A stretch of 64,000 nt of DNA from assembly GCA_016508695.1 (NCBI GenBank), contig VNKQ01000002.1, forward strand, positions 992,001-1,056,000, in the 5' to 3' direction. The translations under genes were made by a program, and so were the position numbers. Positions 11,470 through 23,076 of the stretch are shown one piece after another (positions within the stretch are counted from its first letter, which is position 1; the number at the start of each line of letters is the position of its first letter). The DNA is from Hyphodiscus hymeniophilus. Taxonomy: Eukaryota; Ascomycota; Leotiomycetes; Helotiales; Hyphodiscaceae. Below the pieces are notes generated by a model. The model saw only the letters and a list, made by a program, of their open reading frames with translations, was not told the origin of the DNA and did no database searches.

Positions 11470-11594
11470 GATGTATATATAATGTCTTGGCGAAGACGTC
11501 AGAAACGAGAGCAGAGACGAGAGCGGAGTCGAGGAGTGATTAGGTCTATTGGGTAAAAGGCTTCTTTCTAGACCACCTGACTGACGTGCAACTA

Positions 11595-11803
11595 GACTTG
11601 ACAGACTTGACAGACTTGACAGACTTGACAGACTTGACAGACTTGACAGACTTGACAGACTTGACAGACTTGACAGACTTGACAGACTTGACAGACTTGA
11701 CAGACTTGACAGACTTGACAGACTTGACAGACTTGACAGACTTGACAGACTTGACAGACTTGACAGACTTGACAGACTTGACAGACTTGACAGACTTGAC
11801 AGC
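11595..11803. repeat. Minisatellite 2, about 23 units of GACTTGACA
   Basis: A nearly perfect 9-bp tandem array of about 209 bp with hardly any variation, so it is recent or kept uniform. Because 9 is a multiple of three it reads as repeated tripeptides in several frames on both strands; these are not proteins. It shares the CTTGACAG word with minisatellite 1. Confidence 0.95.
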
Positions 11804-12103
11804 GACTTGAATCGACAGTATGAGAATAACATGCTGCATGCACCAAGCTCCGGGGCTCATCAAGCCCTCAATAGGTGGCATCACATCTTATAGCGCTATA
11901 CTCTCCCAGCTGCTCGAACAAACGGAGGGGTAAACAACTTTGGAGGTGTATGATTGGTGGAATGGTGATGGGCTAGACAATCCGACTTCCGTCCTTTGTA
12001 TGAAATGATTGGTGGGTAGTCCATTACCGCAGAGCCAGCAGTGAGAATCGTTAACTTTAATTATGCTTCATTCATCGCTGTATGATAATCGTAGGTCTCT
12101 TAC

Positions 12104-14083
12104 TCATGTGAATCTTGGCTGATCACCGTTGGAGTCATGACCATCAACAATCCAGTTCTCCCAGAATTTGAGGCCTTCAATGCTCTCTTCCCTGCAGAGA
12201 GCTCCTTTCTCTTCAGCCATCTCGAGCTCTTCTTCTGCTACACCTATGCTCCAGCCAAACCGTTCAGCCGCATCTTGGGCTGTCACGCCTCTTCCAAATG
12301 TCTGCCAGTCCCAAGCCAGCTCTTCTTCAGGAGGGAAGGAATGGAGATCGCTCAGCCAGACTAGTAGAGTCTTGATCGTCTTTTCATCTGTCCGATCACT
12401 ACCTTGGACTACAAGAACACCACTTCTGAATTGACGTAATCGCACTGGGAGTTTTAATTTCTCCCACAGTCGTGCCGCCTTCTCGAAATCCGAAGGACTG
12501 ACGAGCTCAACTCCTCCGCGAGCACGATTAAAGATAGCCCAGAGATCTACAAGACTGATGATCCCTCCAGCCTTGTGTAGGACTCCTCTTGCATCGTCAG
12601 TCAAGAACTCAGCCAGATTTCTGGACAACTCTGATATATATAACGACTCGGAATTGCTTCCACTGCCTAGCATATCTTTGGTTGTGACAAGCCCAAGTGC
12701 GTTTGCAACAGCATTTGATTCCGATGTTCCGTTGGCGCCATTGCTGGCAAACGATTCTGCCAGTGCAACAATCTCTTTAGCAGATGCCATAAGTGCCTCT
12801 AGATCTTCAAAAGCATTGCCTATGACCAGCTCGTTATTCTTGCGAAGTTCAAGGCGTCGTTGCTCAAGTCCTGCGATTCCAACTGTCTTTACACGCTCTC
12901 CAATCGGCGTCGAGGAACCTGGCAAAGGCATCCCACCCTCTGAGGCACTTTGCCGATTTGGTTTTGGGACTGGAGGAGCACCTTGCAAAAGCCATTTTCG
13001 CTGTGTCATGGAACCTTTCAAGCGTTCGAGAAAAATCTTCTCGCCACCACCTCGAAACGAAAGCTTGATACTCTCGTTCTCTTCCACACCAGGAGCTGGT
13101 AGATTGTTCAACACTGGTCCAGGAGACTCAGTCCGTACAGTAGGGTTATCCAAGCCAGGCGGAATATGTTGCGATAGTAACGGAGCTCCGCAGAGCTCAC
13201 ACGATAGTAATGAGGGGTGGTTCTCAAACGTACAGCGGGGACACTGGAAGACTGCCTTACCGCTATTATGTGAAAGCCCGTCCCTCGAGCTTTGCCCTGG
13301 TCCCCAAACTTCTGATTGTGGGCGTATATTGTTACCATTCCCTCGTAGTGGTATTGGTGTCCGCAAAGGCACTGGGGATGATTGTGGGGCTCGACTTGTA
13401 GCACTTGATATTGCGGCTTTGAGGACAAGTGCGAAGGGAGGTTTGATCCCACATGCTAAACATGGCGCCAATGTTGTATGCTCAGTCGCAGTTTGAGGAT
13501 CAAAGTTTGACGGCACAGGATTCGAGAAAGAACAAATTGGACATATCCACGTCGCAGTACTCGCAGAAGGCTCAGGAGTTGGTAGGTGGAATGGGCTGTC
13601 TGTGCGAGATAAAGGCGACGCGGTGGCACTTCGCGAGGGTGTAGTGAGGCTTGATATTGCTCGATTTTGTACGGAGGATCGTTTGGAAGGTTTTGGAACG
13701 AGAGTTATCTTTGCAGAGGACTTCAAGAAGCCGGCCTAATCATATATGAGCCCATGAATAGCCGGTGGAATATATCCCAACTTACGTAAAATTCGGTTCT
13801 ATCAACATCTTTCAGATCAATGGCAGTCGAATTCTTTCGAGGGTCCTCATTGTCGATATAGCATATCCGATGTGATGTCAAATAGACCTGTCCATTCTGA
13901 TGGTCTGGGATTTTGTATTTCCTGTGTTGGCTCCCGTGAGCTTTGGACTTTGCCGATGGCAGCAAACGGAAGATAAACGCACCCCTCATAGAGTCCTACA
14001 TTGTCCTGGACAAAAAGGAGGACCTCGTCTGGTAAGTAGGATGGCCTCAACGCAGTAGTGAGGTCTATGTGTTTTAGAAACAT
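12104..14083 (-). CDS. VPS36: ESCRT-II subunit Vps36
   Basis: Exons 14083-13983, 13921-13786 and 13735-12104 give 622 residues; introns are 61 and 50 bp. The N-terminus (MFLKHIDLTTALRPSYLPDE) and the following strand-rich segment to about residue 95 form the GLUE lipid-binding domain. It is split, as in yeast Vps36, by an insert with two NZF-type zinc fingers: CPICSFSNP...CLACG at about 140-180 and CPRCTFENHPSLLSCELCG at about 235-255. GLUE resumes at ESIKLSFRGGGEKIFLERL, and the C-terminal half carries the EAP30/Vps36 winged-helix region (ARGVLHKAGGIISLVDLW). The protein works on endosomes, passing ubiquitinated cargo into the multivesicular body pathway; in fungi it also serves alkaline-pH signalling. 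Typical length for filamentous fungi. The upstream gene is divergent, about 420 bp away. Confidence 0.95.
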
Positions 14084-14503
14084 TCGGTCCAGCCATCAAC
14101 CGTAATGTTTCTTTTTGTCGAGCTACAAGACCGGCTGTGGACAACTGCATCAAGGACGGGTAAGGCAATGCAACGCGTGCCACTATTTTTGACGCTGCCT
14201 CCCTAAGGGCCCGCAGTAAATGATGATCCGGCCCGGCCAGCAGTTCTTATCGTGATTGTGTCAAGGCTCAGATATACACGCATTCCCAAGTGTGGTTTTT
14301 GTATCTGTCAGCACGCTAGTAACCGAGACCTTTCTTTGAGTACCAGGTTCCTTTCCCATGGACCGCCCTGCCTTCCACCGACTCATATTAAACAATTTCA
14401 CCACACACCAACAATCTATCCATCCCGAACCCTTGACCTGTAAAGCGTGCGATTATACTATCGTGTTACTAACAACAGCCCGCGCGCAAAGACAACGTCG
14501 TTG
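14084..14503. promoter_or_regulatory. Divergent promoter, VPS36 and THP3-like
   Basis: 420 bp between two start codons pointing apart. No specific site is recognised. A CTAAC...CAG word at 14468-14478 may be the end of a leader intron of the THP3-like gene, but no good donor is seen. Confidence 0.5.
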
Positions 14504-16224
14504 ATGTACACGGCGATGAATTCGCCCTGGTCGATACCGCCTCCTCCGGGCGTCGGAATGCAAGGACCGTACAGTTACCAACAAAGTAAGCTCTTCACCT
14601 TTGGCTCATCCCCAATACCTTCAAAGGCGGGTGTTAACTTCTTTGTAGATGCTCCAGCATACGTCCCAGTACAAGTACGCCAATCATTTGGCCAGCCCCT
14701 TCCATACGCTCCTATGCCCATGGTGCAACAACCACTTCCTCCTCCCCCAGCGCCCCTTGAACCTCCACAACCAAGAAAGAAGATGACATTTCCCCAACCT
14801 GTCCGAGATTATGTTCAGCGATCTTTCCTACCTCACTTTATGCGCGATGATGTTTCACGCCCGGAAATGGAAGCCAAGCTGAAGGAAACAATCGCTGCCG
14901 CTACTGATAGCAACACTCTCGAGACCCTTGATTGGGAGAATTTACCACTTCCTCAAGAGATGATACGACAAGAACGCACTCAAGCAGCTGCCCTTGCATG
15001 GAGACAAGATTCTATTGGTCTTCATATGGGCGGAAATGGCTATGTTCCTGCAAATAATTCTACGTCGAAGAAGAGAAAGTCACAAGAGAATGGTGGTGGA
15101 AATGATGAGGACCCTTCTTTCTCAGCCTCTACTCCTCCTTGGCGTACCACTAACAACCGCAATGGATTGGAAGATCGTATCTCATATCAGTCCCCAGCCA
15201 AGGAACGTTTCGACAAAAAGCAACAACCCCTTCAAGACGAATCTTCTCAGAAAGGTGCAAGTAAGTTCCAAAAGAACCTTGAGAAGCGCCAACGTCGGTT
15301 TGATGGAGGTTACAAGTCATCATACAAACGGTCTCCATCTCCAGAGCCTATGTCCGGACCTGTAGTCGGCACATCTAAAGTTCTTGAGAAGCAATATTTC
15401 CGACTTACCGCTCCTCCTATCCCATCCCAAGTTCGCCCGGAATCCATTTTGAGACAGACCCTTGAGCTCTTAAAAAAGAAGTGGAAGAAGGAGGGAAACT
15501 ATTCTTATATTTGCGATCAGTTCAAGTCTATGCGGCAGGATCTCACTGTGCAACATATCAAGAACGAGTTCACTGCCACTGTCTACGAAATTCATGCCCG
15601 GATCGCCCTCGAGAAAGGGGATCTTGGTGAGTATAACCAATGCCAAACCCAGCTCCGTGCGCTATACGCACAGAACGTGGGAGGAAACCCAGTGGAATTC
15701 AAGGCTTATCGTATCTTGTATTTCATTCACACATGCAACCGTACCGCGTTGAACGACGTATTGGCGGATCTAACCACAGCAGAGAAGAACGAGGATGCCA
15801 TCAAACATGCTCTCAATGTTCGTTCATCATTGGCTTTGGGGAACTACCATAGATTTTTCAGACTTTACCTCGATACCCCCAACATGGGCGCCTACCTCAT
15901 GGATATGTTCGTCGTCCGAGAGCGTCTTGCAGCGATATCAAACATATGCAAAGCGTAAGTCAGCCTCAGTGCTCTTTTCAAAAATAAAAAAATAAGCTGA
16001 CTTTTCACAGGTACAAGCCAGAAGTCAAGCTAAGATTCATCACTGAGGAGCTCGCCTTCGAATCGGACGGCGACGCCGCGCAGTTCATCTACGATTACAA
16101 CGGTCAAGCCCTTCTCGAAGAGCGAGAAGACGGCTTTCGGTTTCTCACCGGCAAAGCGGCAAACCTGTTCGAGGCTGCAAAGGACGAAGCTTTCCGTAAG
16201 GTCGATATCAAAGGCCAGATCTAA
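14504..16224 (+). CDS. THP3: SAC3/GANP-domain protein, Thp3 (LENG8-type) mRNA-processing factor
   Basis: Exons 14504-14585, 14649-15954 and 16011-16224 give 533 residues (a second ATG at 14516 would remove four). The first intron, 63 bp, is a multiple of three without stops. Residues 1-270 are Pro/Gln-rich then basic and disordered (SKKRKSQENGG). From about 275 (KVLEKQYFRLTAPPIPSQV) to 470 lies the SAC3/GANP/PCI-like helical domain with the family's PE(S)ILRQTLELL, SMRQDLTVQHI and ALEKGDLGEYNQCQTQL patterns. The last exon completes the winged-helix end (ITEELAFESD). In yeast Thp3 works with Csn12 in transcription elongation and splicing. Nuclear location is inferred. Confidence 0.9.
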
Positions 16225-19200
16225 CATTTTCTCTTCAAGTCGACTCTTTCGTTTTTCCATAGCCTCCACGTGTGGTCCGCTTTCGAAGCTCTCTTGTTTT
16301 CATTCCCAAATCTCAGTGGCCGATATTCATGTCGCAACACTGGCTCGAGTGCTTCGATACCTTCGATAACGGCCATTGGACCTTCGTTTGCGACGAAGTG
16401 GTCAGGGAGAACCACGGTTCAACGATCATCCTCCAAATCGCAGACTATTATCTTGCGAGGCACAACGTCACTCGAGAATTACTCTCTTCCCCTTTCTCCT
16501 GCACGCATTTGACTCGGGCAATGATTTCTGACCTTCACGTCTCCTCGTCTGCGTTATTCAGCGGCGACTCTATTTTGCGAGCCATGTTACCGTGGCGCGG
16601 GCGTTTAGTGCAACGGATTTATGTACTTGGGCATTTGCAGCGTGGCGTGGGCGGGTGATGACATTGCATTTGGAAGGGCTGGTGCATCTGTTATATACCA
16701 GGTGTAATTTACGACCAGAGCCTTCAGAAGACAAGTACATAGAAACTATCAAAACAGAACCAATTTCAGGATTTCCATTCAAGCTTTCCCCTCCACTTGC
16801 CTCTTCAGTGACTTAACCTCGACAGCCTGGTCCAATTTGACATTAACCTCAAAGTTAGAGAGTTCAAGGACTCAGCGCCTCCACACTAATTGTCCTCGCC
16901 CATCACACGTTTTGGGGTCTCCGCCTGAAGCATAGACAGCCTCGCGATCCAAGTATACACCCAGCAAGGTCAACCTTTCCCCCTCGATAGAACGTGGTGG
17001 GTGTCTAGGACACTAGGTGTGTCTTCCGGGAAAGCTACGATCCGCATGACAGCAGCTCTAAACCTGACACAGAAAGCTCGCTCGAGTTCTGGGAGATCCT
17101 TGCTCTTACGATGGGTGATGATGCGACCATGCGGAGGGAAAAGGGGAAAGGTTCTGGAATAGTCAGCGCAGCGGGTTGGACACAGTAGGCGCTGTCAGCG
17201 GCCCAGCACTGGTTGAACATGGATGCTCTTTGCTAGCATGCATGCATACTGGGCTGCAGCGGTTGCTTCATGGCATTGAGAGGATCGCCTTGACGCCTGA
17301 GAACTTTTGGGGGAAAGATGGCACATGTGATAAATGGAATGCGACGAGAATTTTTTTTCTTTTTTTTTTGGCTGTTTGCTTTGGCTATTACTGTAACTTC
17401 GCCTGGGAAGTGAAGCGGCATATGAAGAAGCAAACGCAAGCTCAGAGATGTGCAGAGGTGAGTGCGTTTTGTGAAATCGCGCAGTCTCGTCCCGTTCCCG
17501 AGATCATTCCCAAATACCAATGAGCTGGACCGCTATCGCCATGCATTTAATCTCCGAGCCACGATGCTTACGGGATGCACCAGAGCGGATTTGCTCGTTT
17601 CATGAAGTTATCGTGTCCTCGATAACGAATGGACGCGGGCCGGAAGGGCATCCTAGGCGTGTCAGCGCGTGGGAGCCCTGTTGTGACGCGCTGTGAGCGG
17701 TGGCGGGGATTGCTTCAACAGGGAGGGTAATCTATCTGTTGCTTTCAGTGAGAAGCAGCGAGCGCCGAGCTTTAAAGGAATGACAGGTGAGAATAAGGAA
17801 TGATGTGGGTACTCGCCACTCTGGTAGAAGGCCGTATTCGACTCTTAACGTGAAGCTGGTTCTCAGGCCGGACCGCTGCAGCATATCTCATGGTGGCATG
17901 ATGCTGCCGGTCGAAGGCGCTTGGAGAGGGCTGATGAGGGGTGGACTCGGGAGGAGATCCATTGAACGGTCAAACGGACCTGCAGGCTGCAGCAGCAGCA
18001 GCAGCAGCAGCAGTGCAGTGCTCGCAGTAGTTGATGCTAAAGGATGGCATATGAGGATGGCATATGAGTATGACCCATCACCCATCAGAAATGCATGCAT
18101 CTAGTGCATGAGATGATGAGATATGGAGCGAAGGCACACAATCTCAGTCACAGACTCACAGTCGAGTCAGTCCTCAGTCTCTCGGAATGTGCTCCTACGC
18201 GTACTCCGGGACGATAACCGTGCCGCATATGTCAGAGGATCTTTGATTGAGTTTGTTAACTGAGAAATCATACAGCCTGGGAAGCGGCATCGACCGATCG
18301 AGTACTGCTGGCTTTTATCCGTTTGGACGACGTTTCGTTTGCGATCACTGCACGAAACCTCACAGCTCACAACCGGTAAACGCTAATGGATAGGAGAAGG
18401 ACGTGATAGAATATGTATCGGACCTACGTCGCTCACGCAGACAAAGCAACAATCAATCTGGTAAATGTCCTGGGAATACAATGTCCTCCAGCAGAAGAAT
18501 GTAGAAACGTGGATAATCGGATCGCTATCGATAAGGATATTAACCATTGTGCTTCCCAGCATCCTTTATCATTATTACAGGTAGTGAAGTCGGCGCATCG
18601 AGCATGAGGGTCCCAACTCCCAAGCACTGTGGGGCGGTGGATATTTACCTTATTATTTACGGAAAGAAGGCTGGTAGCACGTCTTCCAGTTTATGACTCC
18701 GTAGTCTCCTAGTTTCTTTCTACCTGCATGCTAAAACTGAAGAGCGCAGTATTCTTGTTGCCCTGCACCTGTTTGTCTTTCCCATCTCCATCCGCGCTCG
18801 AGAAGTTGATTGTCCCTTTTTCCATCGAGGGAGGGGGTCGCGATTGTTCGAAACGTCCATCTAGCTTCTTTGGGCCAAAGAAGCAACCTTCGGTTCAGCC
18901 CTTGTAAATTCCCCTCCTCAATCTCCTTCTCACGGGAACCCCAACCTGAACCTCGACCACCCTTCACGACGTGCGTCTAGCAGAAGATCCAACAACTCTC
19001 AATCTGCTGAATCATCTGTCACTTTGACTGACTTCGAACGCCTTTCCCCAGCCTGACTCTTATCAAGCAGACCTCTTTGTTACCGCCGGACCCCGTTGAG
19101 GAGAAGTTGCGAAGGGACAAACGAGAAGGCGACCAGGACCCATTTAGCAGCAATTGCGAACCACAACTAGAGAGGAGGAGCGTTCGAAACGACAGCTGTA

Positions 19201-19239
19201 GGCCTTTCTTAAAGGCGCTGCGAAAGCGAAGCAGACAAT
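16225..19239. other. Long intergenic interval, nothing recognised
   Basis: About 3.0 kb before BEM1. It holds a T-rich tract at 17350-17370 and an AGC microsatellite at 17991-18013. Open frames at 16272-16658 and 17176-17523 show no domain, and neither has a convincing start or splice partner. The last several hundred bases are likely the BEM1 promoter and leader. Confidence 0.5.
17991..18013. repeat. AGC trinucleotide microsatellite
   Basis: About seven and a half AGC units in intergenic DNA. Confidence 0.9.
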
Positions 19240-21285
19240 ATGAAGGTCGGTTTCTTCGCCTTTGATCCGTCGACTCAGGAGAGTGGGACAGTGGGTGGCT
19301 AACAAAAATGTCGTTTCTCCAGGCTCTCCGCAGATCTATCAAGGGCGATAAGGAACCAAAAGTTCAACATATTTCTATAACTCCAAAGTCAGCCGTCGCG
19401 ATAGTTCCTCCGAAGAAGGTATGTTGGAATGTCTCAGTCCATGGGGTTGGGTGAATGTGCTGATAGCAGGGATCATTTAGGTTATTCGCGCACTTTACGA
19501 CTACGAAGCACAATCGTCTCAAGAGCTGAGTTTTCAGAAAGGGGATTTCTTCCATGTGATCGGTCGCGAGAATGATACCGACTGGTACGAAGCTTGTAAT
19601 CCAGCGTTGCCAGATGCTCGAGGACTGGTACCTGTCGCATACTTCCAGGCGCTTGGGAAGACTGAGAGAGACAGTGGACAATCGGAGAAGTCGCCACAGG
19701 CAGTGAGGCTGCCCGATCACGACTCAGGATACTCCGATACATCTGGATCTGGGACCATGGTGGGAACTGATGGGCCTCGCTTGTCAAAGTCGATGAAGGG
19801 GACTGGCGCGATGGTCTATGGGATTGTGATGTACGACTTTGCTGCAGAGCGACCCGATGAGCTGGAGGCAAAGGCTGGAGAAGCTATCATAGTCATTGCT
19901 CAATCGAACCCGGAATGGTTCGTTGCGAAGCCAATCGGAAGATTGGGAGGTCCTGGGTTGATTCCTGTGTCCTTCATTGAAATCAGAGATATGAGTTCTG
20001 GTCAAGCGGTACCCGATGCGACGGAAGCAGTCCAGAGGGCAGGTGTACCGAAGGTGGAGGAATGGAAGAAGATGGCTGCAGATTACAAGAACAGCAGTAT
20101 CACTCTTGGGAAGTTTGAAGCCAGCTCGCAACAGCAGCAACAACAGCAGCAGAGCATAGAGCAAGGGATGGACAGAATGAGTTTACAGCAAGGTGGACGC
20201 CAAAGCCAGATTGCCGGTCAAGGCTACGTGAGTATATTGAGTACCACATTAGGATTGAGACTAATTATGTATAGCCACAACAGCTAGCTCGACAATCGCA
20301 ACAGGCCAGGAGCATGCAACAAGGCCAACAAGGCCAGCAAACCCAACAGAACCCATATTATTCGAAATCTACATCTCAGCTTTTTGCTCCTATCTCGGCC
20401 AGAATACCACGATATTGTTTTGCCGAGGAAAAGTACTGGTTTGTCATTGAAGCTGCTCTGGAAGATGGAAGGCATTGGGAGTTATCCCGTTACTACGAGG
20501 ACTTCTATGATTTCCAGATTGCACTTCTGACGGAGTTCCCTGCTGAAGCTGGAAATGCTGGAACTCAGAAGAGATCTTTACCATACATGCCTGGACCAGT
20601 CAATTATGTTACAGATGCGATCACAGAAGGGAGACAACATAATCTGGATGCTTACGTCAAGAATCTACTCACACAACCTCCTTATATCTCTAGGTGTACG
20701 CTGGTGAAGCAATTCTTTGCTCCTCGGGAAGGAGACTATGAAATGGATCCAAATGCCATCAATGAGGAGTATAGACTATCTGGGGCCTCCCAGCAATCTT
20801 CGAGCGACTCACCCACGAACGGAGCATCACGGCAGTCTTCACGTGGAAATCTGAATGGAGGTGGATATGCAGGGCTGACTGCAGCCCCCGCGCGTACGTC
20901 TCCTCATCAAAAGGGTCAGCCTTCACTTTCGGCAAACGGTGGCCTAGGGGGAGTTGCACGCCAGGCGTCATCTCTCTCACAACCGTCGATCAATTCTCTA
21001 TCCCCAGCCGTCCATAATGGCGCCCAACAAGCGACAGGGGCAATGAAAGTCAAGATATACTTCGGTGATGATCTGATTGCAATTCGGGTGCCGAACGACA
21101 TCATGTACCAGCAACTCCACGAGAAGATCCGGGAGCGTCTAAAGATCCCATCTGGTGAGGAGATTGACTTATTCTACAAGGATGAACCCAGTGGTGAAAG
21201 GCCAAGTCTAATGAGTAACAACGACCTCGATTTTGCTCTGCAGAGGAACGATAAGCTCATAATATATGTTGAACCTACCACTTGA
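19240..21285 (+). CDS. BEM1: Polarity scaffold Bem1 (SH3-SH3-PX-PB1)
   Basis: Exons 19240-19245, 19323-19418, 19481-20227 and 20275-21285 give 619 residues. The first exon codes only Met-Lys and splices into ALRRSIKGDKEPK, the usual start of fungal Bem1. SH3-1 is at about 35-95 (ALYDYEAQSSQELSFQKGD), SH3-2 at about 140-205 (VMYDFAAERPDELEAKAGE), PX at about 310-430 (RIPRYCFAEEKYWFVIEAAL; RYYEDFYDFQIALLTEFP), and PB1 at about 535-619 (MKVKIYFGDDLIAIRVPND, ending DKLIIYVEPTT). A Gln-rich linker joins SH3-2 to PX. Bem1 brings Cdc42, its exchange factor Cdc24 (through PB1) and PAK kinase together at growth sites, and in filamentous fungi it also supports hyphal growth and fusion. All four domains are complete. 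Confidence 0.97.
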
Positions 21286-22035
21286 TCAGGTTCTGGACAC
21301 GGATCGGGGCTTCTGGATCGCTGGCAGCAACTTCCATTGGACAGACCATTCAATTGCGCTATATAGGGGAACACATTCGCTGCTTTCGATATCCTTATTC
21401 AAGCTACTTCTTCTTAATCTGCTTTGAATGTACAGACCTTTCTGTGGGGGTGGTCATAGCTAGTCTCATTATGGGTGGCTAAACCACGTTCATTTGGGTC
21501 TATCTTAAGCGGACCCTTTTTCATGAAAACATCTGAAGCGATGATGGTGGACGTGGATATAGGGGCACAAGGCGTTTGCTGGTGTTCTTGCCTCAGTATG
21601 CGTTTCTTTCTTCGCTTCAGGCTGCATATTCTCGGACGACTGGACATACCACGGTTTCTCGTACGTTAGGATGGATTATAGCTATCATTGTCTGCGGTGA
21701 AGGGAGGATGGACGGATGTGTTGAGCGGGGAGCGAGCAATGGAGGCGGAACCTGGAAATTCAAAAGCGATGGGCGATAGTTTCCAAGAAGCTCTACTTCA
21801 AATGACCTGATGGCTGAAATGTGATTCTCAATGAACCCCGCTGACCCCTGAAGATGCGAAAAAAGAACAGACCCTTCTGCCCCGCACGTGGTCACCAAGC
21901 CAAATCCACATGACCCAACCCGCTTATCGTGCCACATCCTTCATTCCAATCTGACCCAACCGTCAGCCATCAACCACGGCCTTCACCACGATACCCCAAA
22001 ATCCCCAACCCAGCATACCCTCCCTCAACCTCGAT
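21286..22035. other. Intergenic, promoter of the MULE-type gene
   Basis: 750 bp, with Pro-codon-like CCC/AAC-rich composition just before the next start codon. No gene or clear site is recognised. Confidence 0.5.
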
Positions 22036-23076
22036 ATGCCACCTCTACAACTACGCCAAGAATTCCCCTCCCTCAAAGCCTTCAAAGAAGCACTTCACCA
22101 ATGGGCCATCGAAGCCCATTTCGAGCCCCGCATCCTGAAATCTGACACGGGTCGAGTGCGCGTAGGTTGCAAACGCGACCCAAACTGCCCTTTCGTGATA
22201 CGGTGTAATTGGGAGCGTAAACAGAATCGACAACCACTTGCTCGGGTCACCGTCCTGAAGGAGAAGCACACCTGTCTCAATGGAGTGGAATGGCTGAATG
22301 CAGCAGCCCAGCAGGGCGCGATGTTGGTACCGCCTGGCGGCGGGGGAAACGGGAACGGAACTTTGAACGGGGGCATGAATGGGGCGTTGAACACGATTGA
22401 GATCCGGCAGGATGAAGATGGGAATATTGTTGGTGGTGCGAGAGTCCTGGGTCCCATTGAGGGGAGGAGGAGTACGAGCCAGCCGCAGATGGTACCTGTG
22501 CTGCCCAAGGTCCAGAGGAATAGTGCGAGTCGGTTGCCATTCTTGATGGAGATCTTACCGCGGCTGATGAATATTACCAAGGAGACCACGCCAGTGGAGA
22601 TTAGGGAGTGTCTGCTGAGGGAGTATGGTGCGGAGGTTCATCTGCAGCAGTGTCGGAGGGCGAAGACGGAGATTCTGAAGAAGTTGACGGGCGAGGACGA
22701 GGAGATGGGTCAGAGCCACAGTCAGGGCAGTGGTCAAGGTCAACAGCAACCGGTATTCAGTCAGCCGAGGGCTCCTATTCCTGAGATGAGAGCTCCACCT
22801 CCGCAACAGCAGATTTTGGATGGGATGAGCGAGGAGAATGATGCGCAGCAGCTATTTGGGGATATCCATCCGAATTTGAACGGAAATCAGACTCAGAGTA
22901 CCTTTACGCTGCATCCTGGGAGTGGAGTCGGTACGCCTGTTATGCCAAGACGGCCAAGTGCTGCGTTGCATACAAATGGAGATGCGCCTGTGAGGTGCCC
23001 GTATTGCATCAATCACCGGTGGATGAAGAGCATCAAGGATGCGGTGGATCATATGTCTATGCATGTTGTTGTTTGA
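22036..23076 (+). CDS. Domesticated Mutator-type DNA-binding domain protein with C-terminal CCHH motif
   Basis: A single exon of 346 residues. Residues about 5-85 match the pattern of the plant/fungal MULE transposase N-terminal DNA-binding domain (WRKY/GCM1-like zinc fold): FPSLKAFKEALHQWAIEA, then RVRVGCKRDPNCPFVIRC, then TVLKEKHTCLNGVEW. No transposase catalytic domain follows. Instead there is a Gly/Asn-rich linker, a helical block (RLPFLMEILPRLMNITKET; CLLREYGAEVHLQQCRRAK) at about 165-220 and a Gln/Pro-rich stretch. The extreme C-terminus (CPYCINHRWMKSIKDAVDHM, then SMH) is a C2H2-like finger with C-x2-C and H-x3-H. The reading frame is intact and no terminal inverted repeats or other transposase parts are seen. 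The likely role is DNA binding by a domesticated domain, target unknown. Confidence 0.75.
   Translation: MPPLQLRQEFPSLKAFKEALHQWAIEAHFEPRILKSDTGRVRVGCKRDPNCPFVIRCNWERKQNRQPLARVTVLKEKHTCLNGVEWLNAAAQQGAMLVPPGGGGNGNGTLNGGMNGALNTIEIRQDEDGNIVGGARVLGPIEGRRSTSQPQMVPVLPKVQRNSASRLPFLMEILPRLMNITKETTPVEIRECLLREYGAEVHLQQCRRAKTEILKKLTGEDEEMGQSHSQGSGQGQQQPVFSQPRAPIPEMRAPPPQQQILDGMSEENDAQQLFGDIHPNLNGNQTQSTFTLHPGSGVGTPVMPRRPSAALHTNGDAPVRCPYCINHRWMKSIKDAVDHMSMHVVV

Larger units (their letters stand above)
10784..12103. other. Repeat-rich intergenic spacer
   Basis: About 1.3 kb between two genes transcribed towards each other. It contains two related minisatellites, two copies of a 22-bp direct repeat and a shorter third copy, described in separate entries. 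Frames through the arrays stay open only because the period is a multiple of three. Confidence 0.7.

Noticed and set aside
11595..11803. CRISPR-like array
   Set aside because: The repeats are contiguous 9-bp units with no spacers, in a eukaryotic genome.
11374..11884. Open frames of 74-152 codons across the 9-bp array (Ser-Leu-Ser, Lys-Ser-Val, Asp-Leu-Thr runs)
   Set aside because: They exist only because the period is a multiple of three; no start context, domain or splice signals.
12558..13496. 312-codon plus-strand frame
   Set aside because: Antisense shadow of VPS36 exon 3, whose domains are clear on the minus strand.
16272..16658. 128-codon frame after the THP3-like gene
   Set aside because: No domain, no convincing start, and no homology recognised; overlaps likely 3' leader sequence. 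An antisense frame there looks equally plausible, which argues for chance.
17176..17523. 115-codon frame with a Phe/Leu-rich segment
   Set aside because: The hydrophobic part comes from a T-rich tract at 17350-17370; no family match.
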